12,098 nt of DNA, taken from assembly GCA_017418765.1 (NCBI GenBank), contig JAFOMV010000034.1, positions 1 through 12,098 of the forward strand. Reading direction: 5' to 3'. The stretch's first letter is position 1. The number at the start of each line of letters is the position of its first letter. Shown here piece by piece: positions 1 to 7,345 of the stretch. This DNA is from Ruminococcus sp. (lineage in GTDB: Bacteria > Bacillota_A > Clostridia > Oscillospirales > Ruminococcaceae). Below the pieces are notes generated by a model that was given only the letters and a program-made list of their open reading frames with translations, made no database searches and was not told where the DNA came from. Position numbers and translations under genes: made by a program.

Positions 1-780
1 AGCCGCCAACTCTGCCGCAGCCGACGGAGTAGGCGCTCTCAGGTCAGCCGCCATGTCGGCTATGGAAATATCCGTTTCATGTCCCACCGCAGAAATAACA
101 GGGACTTTGCAGTTGTACACCGCATAGGCTACCTTTTCGGTGTTGAATGCGCTCAGGTCCTCGGATGAACCTCCGCCACGCCCCACTATAATGACATCAC
201 AGCCTGCGGCCTCCGCTCTGAAAATACCACGACATATGGAATCGGGAGCGCCTTCGCCCTGTACAAGTGCGTTTACGGCGTAGACCTCGCAGAGAGGATA
301 GCGGCGGGAAAGCACGTTGATAATATCCCTGACAGCCGCACCGCTGAGAGATGTGACTGCGCCTATTTTCTTCGGCATATAGGGAACGGGACGCTTATGC
401 TCGGGAGCGAATATCCCCTCATTTGCCAGCTTCTTTTTAAGCTGTTCAAGTGCAACTCCTGCTGCACCTGCGCCTTCGGGGAGTATATCGTTCACGTAAA
501 GCTGATATGCACCGTCACGCTCGAACACATTTATACTTCCTCTGCAAATGACGGACATACCGTCCTCGGGCTCAAATCTGAGCCTTGCTGCCGCCGAAGC
601 GAACATAACGCATTTGACGGCGCTTTCGCTGTCCTTGAGAGTGAAGTACATATGACCGCTTTTCCAGTGCAGAGTAAAGTTGGATATCTCACCCTTGACC
701 ATTACTCCCTGTAAATTGCGGTCTCCTTTGAGTATAGAACCGATATATTTGTTTATCTGTGTAACTGTAATTACAGGCAT
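1..780 (-). CDS. xseA: Exodeoxyribonuclease VII large subunit, N-terminal part (cut by window edge)
   Basis: XseA is the catalytic subunit of exonuclease VII, which degrades single-stranded DNA to oligonucleotides together with the small subunit XseB. The reading frame is open from the ATG at 780 to base 1, giving 260 residues of a protein that is usually 400-450 residues long. Residues 1-100 form the OB-fold DNA-binding domain (GEISNF and GHMYFTLKD are visible). The catalytic domain follows with KKIGAVTS (about 137-144), GRGGGSSEDL (200-209), GHETDISIAD (233-242) and RAPTPSAAAEL (248-258), all typical of the family. The start directly abuts the upstream stop (TAAATG), and AGGAG lies inside the end of the upstream gene, so translation is probably coupled. 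It is the last visible gene of the yqhY-nusB-tsaD-like-xseA cluster; xseB would be expected beyond the edge but cannot be seen. Confidence 0.97.
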   Translation of the reverse strand, partial: MPVITVTQINKYIGSILKGDRNLQGVMVKGEISNFTLHWKSGHMYFTLKDSESAVKCVMFASAAARLRFEPEDGMSVICRGSINVFERDGAYQLYVNDILPEGAGAAGVALEQLKKKLANEGIFAPEHKRPVPYMPKKIGAVTSLSGAAVRDIINVLSRRYPLCEVYAVNALVQGEGAPDSICRGIFRAEAAGCDVIIVGRGGGSSEDLSAFNTEKVAYAVYNCKVPVISAVGHETDISIADMAADLRAPTPSAAAELAA

Positions 781-1728
781 TTACTTTTCTCCTGTGTATT
801 TAAGATATCCGTATATAGCCACACCTGACGCATTATCGCAGGAAAACTGCGGCTCGGCAAAGCTTGCGTCATTGTATAGGGAAATAATGCGGTCACGGAT
901 AAGCTTGTCCGACATAACTCCTCCTGCAAAAACAAGAGGAAGTCTGCCGTACTTTTCGATAGCCTTGTCAGTCATAGCTGCCACTGTCACGCATATGGTA
1001 TCAAGGCAGAATTTCGCTATATTCTCAGGTTTTTCACCCTTATCCAGCATATCCCTGCATTTGTTCTCCACTCCGGAAAGGCAGCAGCTGCTGTCCTTCA
1101 GTACTGCCTTGACCTTGTAGGACTTGTCAGCTTTCACCGCCAGCTTTTCAAGTTCGGGGCCGCATGGGAACTGAAGTCCCAGCATAACGCCTGTGCGGTC
1201 CACCACCTGACCGGCTTTCAGGTCAAGGGACGTACCGACTTCGGTGATCTTTATGACATCATCAGCATCGGGCTCGCAGTACAGACAATCGGTAGTGCCT
1301 CCGCTTACATGAAAAGCAATGAAACGCTCGTTAACCAGTTCCATCCTGCCGGCGGAATACAGCGCAGCGAGGATGTGTCCCACCTGATGTGATGTGCGGA
1401 ACAGCGGTATATCGTTCACTGCCGAGAGTGAGCGTCCGAAGCCTTCGCCGCAGAGAAAGCACGGCATATAGGAGCCTTCAACATTTCTCGGACGTACAGA
1501 CGCAGAAACGGCGGCAGGCTTCATGCTGCCATATTTACTGCGGAGTTCCTCTATCATATCGGGGAGCTGCTTCGTATGATGGAAAACAGCATCGCTCTGT
1601 CTCAGGCCCAGTTCTCCCTGTTTTACGGGAAGAAGCCTTTTCACCTGAACTATCCTGTTCTCCTCGCTTATGTAGAGAGCGGCGGATGTGGTGTAATTAC
1701 TGGTATCAACTCCGAGAAAATCAGGCAT
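781..1728 (-). CDS. TsaD/Kae1-like protein (peptidase M22 family paralogue)
   Basis: This 315-residue protein belongs to the ASKHA-fold family of TsaD/Kae1/YgjD, whose main member makes the t6A modification of tRNA. Visible family elements are the N-terminal GVDTSNYTTSAAL (6-18, the phosphate-binding loop region), SHQVGH (113-118, the metal-binding HxxxH), SGGTTDCL (142-149), QFPCGPELEKLA (186-197), FAGGVMSDKLIRDRI (267-281) and DNASGVAIYG (298-307). The canonical TsaD SGGHT reads SGGTT, and the nucleotide loop differs from the usual ETSCDE(T/S). I therefore read it as a paralogue rather than the housekeeping TsaD. No function is established from sequence; annotations such as O-sialoglycoprotein endopeptidase are historical. 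The start overlaps the nusB stop by 8 bases and has only a weak ribosome site, which suggests translational coupling. In Bacillus this position is held by folD. Confidence 0.88.
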   Translation of the reverse strand: MPDFLGVDTSNYTTSAALYISEENRIVQVKRLLPVKQGELGLRQSDAVFHHTKQLPDMIEELRSKYGSMKPAAVSASVRPRNVEGSYMPCFLCGEGFGRSLSAVNDIPLFRTSHQVGHILAALYSAGRMELVNERFIAFHVSGGTTDCLYCEPDADDVIKITEVGTSLDLKAGQVVDRTGVMLGLQFPCGPELEKLAVKADKSYKVKAVLKDSSCCLSGVENKCRDMLDKGEKPENIAKFCLDTICVTVAAMTDKAIEKYGRLPLVFAGGVMSDKLIRDRIISLYNDASFAEPQFSCDNASGVAIYGYLKYTGEK

Positions 1729-2137
1729 TGTCCGACTCTTTCTGCTTCTGATCTCTTGAAAATGCGCCGAGTACGCCGTTTATAAATTTGGAATCCTCTT
1801 TATAGGAATAGGTATTTGTCAGATTTATAGCTTCACTTATAGCCGCATTCATAGGTGTATTGTCATCGTAGAGCGATTCAAAAAGGGCTATTCTCAGTAT
1901 AGCGATATTGAGTTTGGATATTCTTGAAAGTGACCTTGACTTGCTGTAGCCTGCGATAATGCTATCCAGTTCCTCAGCGTGGGCAAGTGTACCCTCAACT
2001 ATCTTCTTCACCTCATCATTTACGATTATCTCGTCGATCTCCTCAGCGATATCGTAAAGCTCGCTTATATCATCATCACGCAGAAGCTGTTCAAAAACCA
2101 GCTTGAATGCGCTGTCTCTTATTTCACGTCTTGACAT
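1721..2137 (-). CDS. nusB: Transcription antitermination factor NusB
   Basis: NusB binds boxA RNA together with NusE (ribosomal protein S10) and supports antitermination of rRNA transcription. The 138-residue product has the normal length for the family. It shows the N-terminal RREIRDSAFKLVFEQL, the central RISKLNIAILRIALFESLYDD (92-112) and the C-terminal helix region PMNAAISEAINLTNTYSYKEDSKFINGVLGAF, all diagnostic. AAAGGAG lies 8 bases before the ATG. The gene starts 16 bases after the yqhY stop and its end overlaps the next start by 8 bases, so it is part of one operon. The C-terminal tail (RDQKQKESDNA) is charged and probably unstructured. Confidence 0.97.
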   Translation of the reverse strand: MSRREIRDSAFKLVFEQLLRDDDISELYDIAEEIDEIIVNDEVKKIVEGTLAHAEELDSIIAGYSKSRSLSRISKLNIAILRIALFESLYDDNTPMNAAISEAINLTNTYSYKEDSKFINGVLGAFSRDQKQKESDNA

Positions 2138-2153
2138 TTTTTACTCCTTTATC

Positions 2154-2495
2154 TTAATCAAAAGCAACTCCGCCCACAGTCACATTGACTCTTGCAACGG
2201 GAACGCCTGTCATATTCTGAACATTTTCCTTTACAGCGGCCTGGACCTCCTGAGCAACATTGACAGCTTTCACGCCGTTTTTTACAATTATACTCATATC
2301 TATCGCAGCTACATCGCCTATCATGCTGATCTTTATAGGACCGTTATTTCTGAGTTTACTCATTTTGCCTACTTCACCGGCCATCTTAGCTACGCCCTTG
2401 ACATCAAGAGCGGCAAGACGGGCAACCGTAACGATCACATCGTCGGATATTTTCAGTTTGCTTGATGCAGATTTTTTGATATCTTCAGCTTCCAT
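2154..2495 (-). CDS. yqhY: Asp23/Gls24 family protein (YqhY-like)
   Basis: Small acidic cytoplasmic protein of the Asp23/Gls24 family (Pfam DUF322). YqhY in Bacillus is linked genetically to acetyl-CoA carboxylase and lipid synthesis; the biochemical role is not settled. The family signature is visible as KISDDVIVTVARLAALDVKGV (15-35) and the C-terminal VARVNVTVGGVAFD (100-113, the VNVxVxGV motif). I chose the ATG at 2495 (113 residues) rather than an in-frame ATG at 2576. GGAGG lies 7 bases before 2495, family similarity begins right after it, and the extra 27 residues would lie inside an inverted repeat. It sits between spoIIIAH and nusB, as in Bacillus, but the accB-accC genes found there between spoIIIA and yqhY are absent here. 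Confidence 0.93.
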   Translation of the reverse strand: MEAEDIKKSASSKLKISDDVIVTVARLAALDVKGVAKMAGEVGKMSKLRNNGPIKISMIGDVAAIDMSIIVKNGVKAVNVAQEVQAAVKENVQNMTGVPVARVNVTVGGVAFD

Positions 2496-2533
2496 TTTTT
2501 GACCTCCGATCGGAATTACTTCTGATTTATTAT

Positions 2534-2598
2534 TTAAGGCAGCACTGCACAAAGCATATAAGCAGGCCTTGTGCACTCATTGCGCAGTGCTGCCTTAA
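2534..2598. repeat. Perfect 15-bp inverted repeat in the yqhY leader
   Basis: TTAAGGCAGCACTGC at 2534-2548 is matched exactly by its reverse complement at 2584-2598. The 35-base interior can form a further short stem (ACAA 2549-2552 with TTGT 2569-2572). It lies between the yqhY promoter and its ribosome site, so on the minus strand it would form a large hairpin in the 5' untranslated RNA. No run of T follows it on either strand, so it is not a clean intrinsic terminator. Alternatives are an RNA regulatory element, a transcript-end structure for spoIIIA, or a small palindromic mobile repeat with TTAA ends. Confidence 0.8.
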
Positions 2599-2626
2599 CT
2601 ATAGTAAGATAAACCCTCACTTATAT

Positions 2627-2655
2627 ATTATACCAGAAAATTTCCGATTGTACAA
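2627..2655 (-). promoter_or_regulatory. Vegetative (sigma-A type) promoter of the yqhY-nusB cluster
   Basis: On the minus strand TTGTAC (2650-2655) and TATAAT (2627-2632) are separated by exactly 17 bases, and the -10 is preceded by TGG, giving an extended -10 (TGnTATAAT). The -35 box abuts the spoIIIAH stop codon at 2656. Transcription would start near 2620, about 125 bases before the yqhY ATG. This gives the housekeeping genes a promoter independent of the sporulation operon. Confidence 0.75.
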
Positions 2656-3207
2656 CTACTTTACTTCAAAAATTCTTATATTTTCAGCAGAAACATCTGA
2701 CTGATCTATAATTATATCTTTTATCGAAGCAGCCTGAGCCTTGTCAAGGCCTTCTGTCTTCACGACCACCTTTGCAGATTCACCGTCAAGATAGGCAACA
2801 CAGTCTTTAAACCCCTGAGCTTTCACCAGTGATTCAATAGTTCCCTCACTTTCTATAAGCTTTGATACCTCAACTGCATCGATCGCCTTTGCAACTTGTT
2901 CGTCCTCTGTAACATCACCTCCGCCTATCATAGCCTGCAGTGTCTGTATAGCCTCATCACGGTTGTTCATCTTGTCAAGCCTTGCCTGAGCAAAATAATC
3001 GTCAGCGGCAGGCTGTGCTTCGGCATTTACAAATTCAGTCTCGCCGTAATTCAACTCATCAGCCTCGTCCGAGACCGATACTATCTTATCGGGTTCTTTT
3101 ATGTCAGGGGCAGTCGTATAGTTTATGTACACTGCAACCGCCAGCATAAGTGTCAGGCATGACATTATTATCTGTTTCTTTCCGATTATAATTGATGGCT
3201 TTTTCAT
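2656..3207 (-). CDS. spoIIIAH: Stage III sporulation protein AH
   Basis: SpoIIIAH is the mother-cell membrane protein whose extracellular YscJ/FliF-like domain binds forespore SpoIIQ across the two engulfing membranes. The product is 183 residues from the ATG at 3207: a short basic N-terminus, one membrane segment (about 13-30), a variable acidic linker, the conserved helix DYFAQARLDKMNNRDEAIQTLQAMI, and a ring-building domain to the end (VVVKTEGLDKAQAASIKDIIIDQSDVSAENIRI). A longer frame from a TTG at 3228 is possible. I reject it because AAAGGAG (3216-3222) is ideally placed 8 bases before 3207. It starts 13 bases after spoIIIAG and is the last gene of the operon. Confidence 0.95.
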   Translation of the reverse strand: MKKPSIIIGKKQIIMSCLTLMLAVAVYINYTTAPDIKEPDKIVSVSDEADELNYGETEFVNAEAQPAADDYFAQARLDKMNNRDEAIQTLQAMIGGGDVTEDEQVAKAIDAVEVSKLIESEGTIESLVKAQGFKDCVAYLDGESAKVVVKTEGLDKAQAASIKDIIIDQSDVSAENIRIFEVK

Positions 3208-3220
3208 ATAAATATCTCCT

Positions 3221-3751
3221 TTATTCAAGTGTTGTTACATATATCCTGTTTGTAGGGATATCAAGTGCAGCTGATGCTGCTTTATAAATTCTTTCACACA
3301 CAGCAGGACTTTTACACCCTGAAGCTGCTATCACTGCCCCGCAAACCTCAGGCTGTTCTATTTTTTCGATAAGAGCAGTTTTCCCGCTTCCGTTTCCTGT
3401 CATTACATATTTTTCTTCCACTTCTTTCCTTTTATCTGATTCTGAGCGTCTTTCCTCTGCGGCATATACGTATCTCTCTCCGCTGCCAACATTAAGATAT
3501 ACCTTTACTTCCCCTGCCCCGTCTATTCCTTTCAGAAATGTCTCAAGCCTCCTTTCTGTCTCCGAGCAATAGCTCTCAGCAGCGGCAGCAGATATACCTT
3601 TCTCTTTTGCAGAAGTATCAATATCATCCTTTTTGTCAGGAATAACAGATGACAGCATAATAAGCGCTAATCCTGCTATTCCGCATACAGCTACAGCCGA
3701 TGAAAGCTTCTTTTCGTTTCTCATGTCTTTTAGTTTATTCAGTATATCCAT
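3221..3751 (-). CDS. spoIIIAG: Stage III sporulation protein AG
   Basis: SpoIIIAG forms a large ring in the intermembrane space of the sporangium, related to the rings of type III secretion systems. The 176-residue product has a cytoplasmic N-terminus, one membrane segment (about 18-35, AVAVCGIAGLALIMLSSV) and an extracellular domain with GAGEVKVYLNVGSGERYVYAAEE (78-100) and the family-typical C-terminus PEVCGAVIAASGCKSPAVCERIYKAA followed by LDIPTNRIYVTTLE. It is shorter than the roughly 229 residues of the Bacillus protein, mostly in the linker. GGAGG lies 6 bases before the ATG, and the start overlaps the spoIIIAF end by 17 bases. Confidence 0.95.
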   Translation of the reverse strand: MDILNKLKDMRNEKKLSSAVAVCGIAGLALIMLSSVIPDKKDDIDTSAKEKGISAAAAESYCSETERRLETFLKGIDGAGEVKVYLNVGSGERYVYAAEERRSESDKRKEVEEKYVMTGNGSGKTALIEKIEQPEVCGAVIAASGCKSPAVCERIYKAASAALDIPTNRIYVTTLE

Positions 3752-4199
3752 AAACTACCTCCGTCTCATTACCAAGACAGCCTTTTATGATCTCTGCCGA
3801 TTTTTCAATATTATCTGCATTTACAGTGACCTTAGTAATAATTATGCTGCCATCATCAGAAATATTAACATCCACTGAAACTTTACTGCATTTTATCCCT
3901 GATGCTTGTATCTGCTGCTGAAGCACCTGTGAAATATTATCGGCTGTCTGCTCTGCCAGGGCACTTTTGTAAGCTTCACGAGAATAGTTATTCTCCAACA
4001 GCTCACGTTCTGATAATTCAGGCAGTTGAACTTCAAATCCGCCTTTAACAAACGGTGTTAACAGCACAATAACGAAAACCATTTTCAGTATAAGCTCCAT
4101 CCTTTTTCTCAGCACAGACACAGCTGTAAGTTCCCTTACAGCCCATATGCCTGCCGATAATATACAGACTGAGAGCACTGCTGATTTAAGAGCATCCAT
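3735..4199 (-). CDS. spoIIIAF: Stage III sporulation protein AF
   Basis: SpoIIIAF is a membrane protein of the SpoIIIA complex. The 154 residues show two N-terminal membrane segments (about 4-21 and 36-53, the second with KMVFVIVLLTPFVKG) and a soluble domain from about residue 60 to the end. That domain ends in a segment of beta and alpha elements (IIITKVTVNADNIEKSAEIIKGCLG) like the small ring-forming folds of AG and AH. The length is about that expected of the family. AGGAGAG precedes the ATG by 6 bases, and the start is 14 bases after spoIIIAE. No motif is missing as far as I can judge. Confidence 0.92.
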   Translation of the reverse strand: MDALKSAVLSVCILSAGIWAVRELTAVSVLRKRMELILKMVFVIVLLTPFVKGGFEVQLPELSERELLENNYSREAYKSALAEQTADNISQVLQQQIQASGIKCSKVSVDVNISDDGSIIITKVTVNADNIEKSAEIIKGCLGNETEVVYGYTE

Positions 4200-4213
4200 C
4201 TTCTACTCTCCTG

Positions 4214-5302
4214 TCAGTCGCTGCAGCAGTTCAGCAATATACCGCTGCATAGTACGAACACTACTGAAAAACACACAAGAACGCTTTGTGCTATTGCAAG
4301 TCCGCAGTCCAAAGCATTAAGCAGCTTGACAACAGGGCCAACAGAGAATAATTCAGCTGCAGCAGAGGATATCCACATGACCAGCCTGTATATCATTATC
4401 TCTATAACAGGCGGAAGCATTATGATCATCAGTGCAGTTGTTCCAATAGTTCCGATAGATGTCCTGATTATATCAAAACTGCCGCGTACGGTGGAGTATG
4501 CATCAGAAACTGCGCCTCCGACTATAGGTACAAATCCCGATAAAGCAAACTTGACTGTTTTAGTAGCGACTGAATCCGCCTTGCCTGCTATGGTACACTT
4601 CATCGTAACAAATCCTGTGAACAAAGTCATAATAGCTGTCATCCCCCAAACTATGATCTTTTTCAGCAAAGACGTAAGCTTTTCGAGTGATGTATCGGAA
4701 AATATGCTGCCTGATATTGCAAGGACCGTTACTATGCTTATAACAGGCATTAAGTAATTGTCAGTAACAGTCACCATCAGCTCAGACATTGCAAGGATAA
4801 GGATATTATATATGCCCGCCGCAGAAATGTTCCCCATTGCAGCTGTAACACCTGCAAATACAGGAACAAAAACTGTAATAAAACCGCCTGTCCTTCCCAC
4901 AGATCCCAGTGCTCTGCCATAAACTTCAAATAATGCAGGAAATATGACAGTTACTGAGGAAAGAACACATATCATTCCGTAGATATCCTTATCTGAACTA
5001 TGCAATGCGTCCTTTACAAATGCCGAAAGGATAATAACCGTAATAATTGCAGCAAGCAGCTTAACGGGAGCTGCTGTCATGCCCGATAGCCTTTCTTTCA
5101 TCTCGGATATCAGGAAAGAAATATCAGGGTCAGATATTTGTTCAGAAGAAACTCCAATATCACTTTCTCTGAGTATATCATCAATATCTTCATATATCTC
5201 ATGACAGGAAAAGTCGATATTATCCTCAGCTGAGACACATACAGGCACGCATATCAGAATCAATAAGATAAACGGAACAATAAATATGATAATTCTTTTC
5301 AT
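4214..5302 (-). CDS. spoIIIAE: Stage III sporulation protein AE
   Basis: SpoIIIAE is the large polytopic membrane component of the SpoIIIA complex and a candidate for its export channel. The 362-residue product begins with a signal-peptide-like stretch (MKRIIIFIVPFILLILICVPVCVSA, 1-25), then a short acidic extracellular segment, then repeated hydrophobic stretches to the end. Family-like features are VFAGVTAAMGNISAAGIYNILILAMSELM, the GFVTMKCTIAGKADSVATKTVKFALSGFVPIVGGAVSDAYSTV stretch, and the C-terminal LLNALDCGLAIAQSVLVCFSVVFVLC. It is slightly shorter than the Bacillus protein (about 399 residues). AAAGGAG overlaps the end of spoIIIAD about 13 bases before the ATG, a rather long spacing. 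The gap after spoIIIAD is 4 bases. Confidence 0.96.
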   Translation of the reverse strand: MKRIIIFIVPFILLILICVPVCVSAEDNIDFSCHEIYEDIDDILRESDIGVSSEQISDPDISFLISEMKERLSGMTAAPVKLLAAIITVIILSAFVKDALHSSDKDIYGMICVLSSVTVIFPALFEVYGRALGSVGRTGGFITVFVPVFAGVTAAMGNISAAGIYNILILAMSELMVTVTDNYLMPVISIVTVLAISGSIFSDTSLEKLTSLLKKIIVWGMTAIMTLFTGFVTMKCTIAGKADSVATKTVKFALSGFVPIVGGAVSDAYSTVRGSFDIIRTSIGTIGTTALMIIMLPPVIEIMIYRLVMWISSAAAELFSVGPVVKLLNALDCGLAIAQSVLVCFSVVFVLCSGILLNCCSD

Positions 5303-5306
5303 TCAG

Positions 5307-5696
5307 CTACATCATCTCCTTTACCATATCCACCACTACCCTGAGTAAGGGCATTGATATAAAAGTCAGTGAAGCTCGTCCCCATAATTCTGATGCTGAA
5401 GCCATTGCATTCTCTCCGCTGTCAATGCAGATATTCTTTGTAATATCTGTTATTATACATATAGCTGCTGCTTTGAAAATAATGGCATAGTATCCTTCAT
5501 CAAGACCTGCCGAAACAAAAAGTTCCCTTATTTCATCAGTTACAGGATACATGAATTCCGCAGCACCTGCGATCACAGCTGCACATACAAATATCGTTAG
5601 AAGGACTGAGTGTTCTCTGCAATATTGTTTGAGTAAAACTGCAATGACCGATGCACATATGCAGAATAACGAGACCTGAAAACAGCTGTTTACCAT
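5307..5696 (-). CDS. spoIIIAD: Stage III sporulation protein AD
   Basis: A 129-residue integral membrane protein homologous to SpoIIIAD of Bacillus (about 133 residues). It has an N-terminal membrane segment (VSLFCICASVIAVLLKQY), a second hydrophobic stretch (VLLTIFVCAAVIAGAAEF), a conserved central helix region (YAIIFKAAAICIITDITKNICIDSGENAMASASELWGRASL) and a final hydrophobic segment (LTFISMPLLRVVVDMV). The DSGENAMASASELWGR segment corresponds to the conserved DAGQGAIASKIELAGK of Bacillus. The start overlaps the spoIIIAC stop by 7 bases. AC and AD are thought to form membrane elements of the complex. Confidence 0.93.
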   Translation of the reverse strand: MVNSCFQVSLFCICASVIAVLLKQYCREHSVLLTIFVCAAVIAGAAEFMYPVTDEIRELFVSAGLDEGYYAIIFKAAAICIITDITKNICIDSGENAMASASELWGRASLTFISMPLLRVVVDMVKEMM

Positions 5697-5887
5697 AATC
5701 CAAACACCGTTTTTACAGTTTCAAACAATCCGCCGATCTCCTCAACTATTATAACAAGAACAACGATAAGACCTGCAAGGGTAGTCATCATCGCCTGTTC
5801 CTCACGCTCAGCTCTTTTCAACACAAGATTCAGCACAGCTACGATTATTCCCGTACCTGCAATTTTAAAGATGAGGTCTATGTCCAT
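5690..5887 (-). CDS. spoIIIAC: Stage III sporulation protein AC
   Basis: A 65-residue, two-helix membrane protein matching SpoIIIAC (68 residues in Bacillus). The N-terminus MDIDLIFKIAGTGIIVAVLNLVLK aligns with the Bacillus start, and the second membrane stretch is MTTLAGLIVVLVIIVEEIGGLF, ending KTVFGLW. An in-frame GTG at 5896 would add three residues. I prefer the ATG at 5887 because AAGGTGA lies just before it and family similarity begins there. It lies 14 bases after spoIIIAB and overlaps spoIIIAD by 7 bases. Confidence 0.92.
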   Translation of the reverse strand: MDIDLIFKIAGTGIIVAVLNLVLKRAEREEQAMMTTLAGLIVVLVIIVEEIGGLFETVKTVFGLW

Positions 5888-5901
5888 TGTCTTCACCTTC
5901 C

Positions 5902-6390
5902 CTAAACTATCACTATTCCTGCCATAAGTCCGAATAATATGCCTATAGACCTGTAAAGGCGTCCGTATCGGATGTATTCACTGCTGCGTCTGCTTCTTAT
6001 TTCGCTTGCAGATTCGGTAAGTGAATCAAGCATAGCCGATTGCCCCTCGATATCAGAAGTACCCAGTTCTCTGCAAAATCCTGAAAGCAGCCTTTTTTCT
6101 TCATCATTGATCTCTGCTTTTTCAACACATCCGCAAAGCAATGTGTTAATATCTTCAGTTACGGGGATAATATCGGGCATTGTCTTAAAAATAGGAGATA
6201 TGTCTTTCAGCTCATTGATTATATCTTCTGTATCGCAGCAATTACATCTTATCAAAGTGCTTGTACGCCTTAACATAGAAATGATCTCATCGCATATTTC
6301 TACTTTTTTTCTGTATGCTGCACCTTTTGATATCCCCCATAGTCCTCCGCATATAACAATAAGACATATCCCCACCGCTTTAACAAACAT
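5902..6390 (-). CDS. spoIIIAB: Stage III sporulation protein AB
   Basis: SpoIIIAB resembles the GspF-like platform proteins of secretion systems and probably partners the ATPase SpoIIIAA. The 162-residue product has an N-terminal membrane segment (about 4-20), a cytoplasmic helical domain (from about 25 to 140) with the family motif CRELGTSDIEGQ, and a C-terminal membrane segment preceded by YIRYGRLYRSIG (IGILFGLMAGIVIV to the end). Normal length is about 170. TAAGGAG lies 8 bases before the ATG inside spoIIIAA, and the two genes overlap by 11 bases, so translation is probably coupled. Confidence 0.95.
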   Translation of the reverse strand: MFVKAVGICLIVICGGLWGISKGAAYRKKVEICDEIISMLRRTSTLIRCNCCDTEDIINELKDISPIFKTMPDIIPVTEDINTLLCGCVEKAEINDEEKRLLSGFCRELGTSDIEGQSAMLDSLTESASEIRSRRSSEYIRYGRLYRSIGILFGLMAGIVIV

Positions 6391-7288
6391 TTATTAGGCT
6401 CCTTATCTCTTTTATCTTCCACCCCTGCCTGCTGAGAAAGACAGCTTTCTCAAAATATCCTGCCTCAAGAAGTTCACGTGAGAATTTACGGCTGATCAGA
6501 TCATCCATGTTTTCGGCGTGGAGCGTTGCTATAAACTTAACACCGCACCCAACTCCGTCACGGATAGCGGCTGCGTCACTGCTGTCAGCGATCTCATCGC
6601 AGAAAATGTAATCAGGAGACAATGTGCGTATAGCACAGATTATACTGTCATGTCTATTCTTGTCTGTAATAATATCTGTAAGATATCCCACATCGTTAGT
6701 TGGACATCCTTTAACAACAGCTGCAATTTCGTTTTTTTCATCTATAAGGGTACACTTCGATATATTTCCGAATGACCTGCATATATCCCGAAGAAGCGTT
6801 GTCTTTCCGGAATTTACGGCTCCGCAGATAAGAGCACTTCTGCCGTATACTGAACTGAAAAGTTCATCGGAACAACCAGTCACCTGACGAGCTATACGAA
6901 AATTTATCGATGAGATGTCCCTTATCATTCCTTTATCTCCCTCTGAGTATGTACCGCTAAGACCTGCACGAACCCCGTTTTCAAGTACAAAGCAGCCAAC
7001 AGCCAATTCTCTTTCATGGCTGTAAACAGAATATTTGCTTATCCTTGTAAGTATCTCCCTCATATGCGCAGAGTTAACAGCAATACATTTCGAGTTGAAA
7101 ACCGATGTAATGTCACCGTTTCTGCACAGATATTTTATACCTTCACTGCTAACTATAGCAATGCCTCTGCCGTTATACAACCGTATCTCAGAAATATTGT
7201 TTCCGGCTTTCTTCTCTGCTGAGATAAGGGCACTTCTTATATCCTCAGCCATGTAGTCACATACTACACCAAAGCTTGTCCTTGACAT
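6380..7288 (-). CDS. spoIIIAA: Stage III sporulation protein AA, ATPase
   Basis: SpoIIIAA is the cytoplasmic secretion-type ATPase of the SpoIIIA complex in the mother cell. The 302 residues (Bacillus about 307) contain a Walker A motif GAVNSGKTT (156-164), the DEKNEI segment (183-188, equivalent to DERSEI), a Walker B region DYIFCDEIAD (226-235), and the TLHAEN box (255-260). No catalytic residue appears lost. A frame from a GTG at 7300 is possible. I chose the ATG at 7288 because the near-perfect Shine-Dalgarno AAAGGAGGTGA (7297-7307) includes that GTG and sits 8 bases before 7288. This is the first gene of the eight-gene operon. Confidence 0.95.
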   Translation of the reverse strand: MSRTSFGVVCDYMAEDIRSALISAEKKAGNNISEIRLYNGRGIAIVSSEGIKYLCRNGDITSVFNSKCIAVNSAHMREILTRISKYSVYSHERELAVGCFVLENGVRAGLSGTYSEGDKGMIRDISSINFRIARQVTGCSDELFSSVYGRSALICGAVNSGKTTLLRDICRSFGNISKCTLIDEKNEIAAVVKGCPTNDVGYLTDIITDKNRHDSIICAIRTLSPDYIFCDEIADSSDAAAIRDGVGCGVKFIATLHAENMDDLISRKFSRELLEAGYFEKAVFLSRQGWKIKEIRSLINVC

Positions 7289-7311
7289 AAGCCTGTTCAC
7301 CTCCTTTGTAC

Positions 7312-7341
7312 AATATATTCAAGCAGACAGGTGTATATGAC
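7312..7341 (-). promoter_or_regulatory. Possible sigma-E-like promoter of spoIIIA
   Basis: The minus strand reads GTCATATA (7334-7341), 14 bases, then AATATATT (7312-7319). This resembles the mother-cell sigma-E pattern (a -35 like GTCATATT, 14-15 bases, a -10 like CATACAnT or CATATAnT), with one mismatch in the -35 and the -10 C replaced by A. In Bacillus spoIIIA is a sigma-E operon, which makes this reasonable. The weakness is that the start point would fall near 7305, at or inside the ribosome site, giving an unusually short leader. Confidence 0.3.
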
Positions 7342-7345
7342 AAAA

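Noticed and set aside
2496..2576. Longer yqhY starting at an ATG at 2576
   Set aside because: The extra 27 codons lie in the inverted repeat, have no homology style, and lack a ribosome site, whereas 2495 has GGAGG at the right distance.
7289..7300. GTG start for spoIIIAA at 7300
   Set aside because: The GTG is part of the Shine-Dalgarno sequence itself; the ATG at 7288 is properly spaced.
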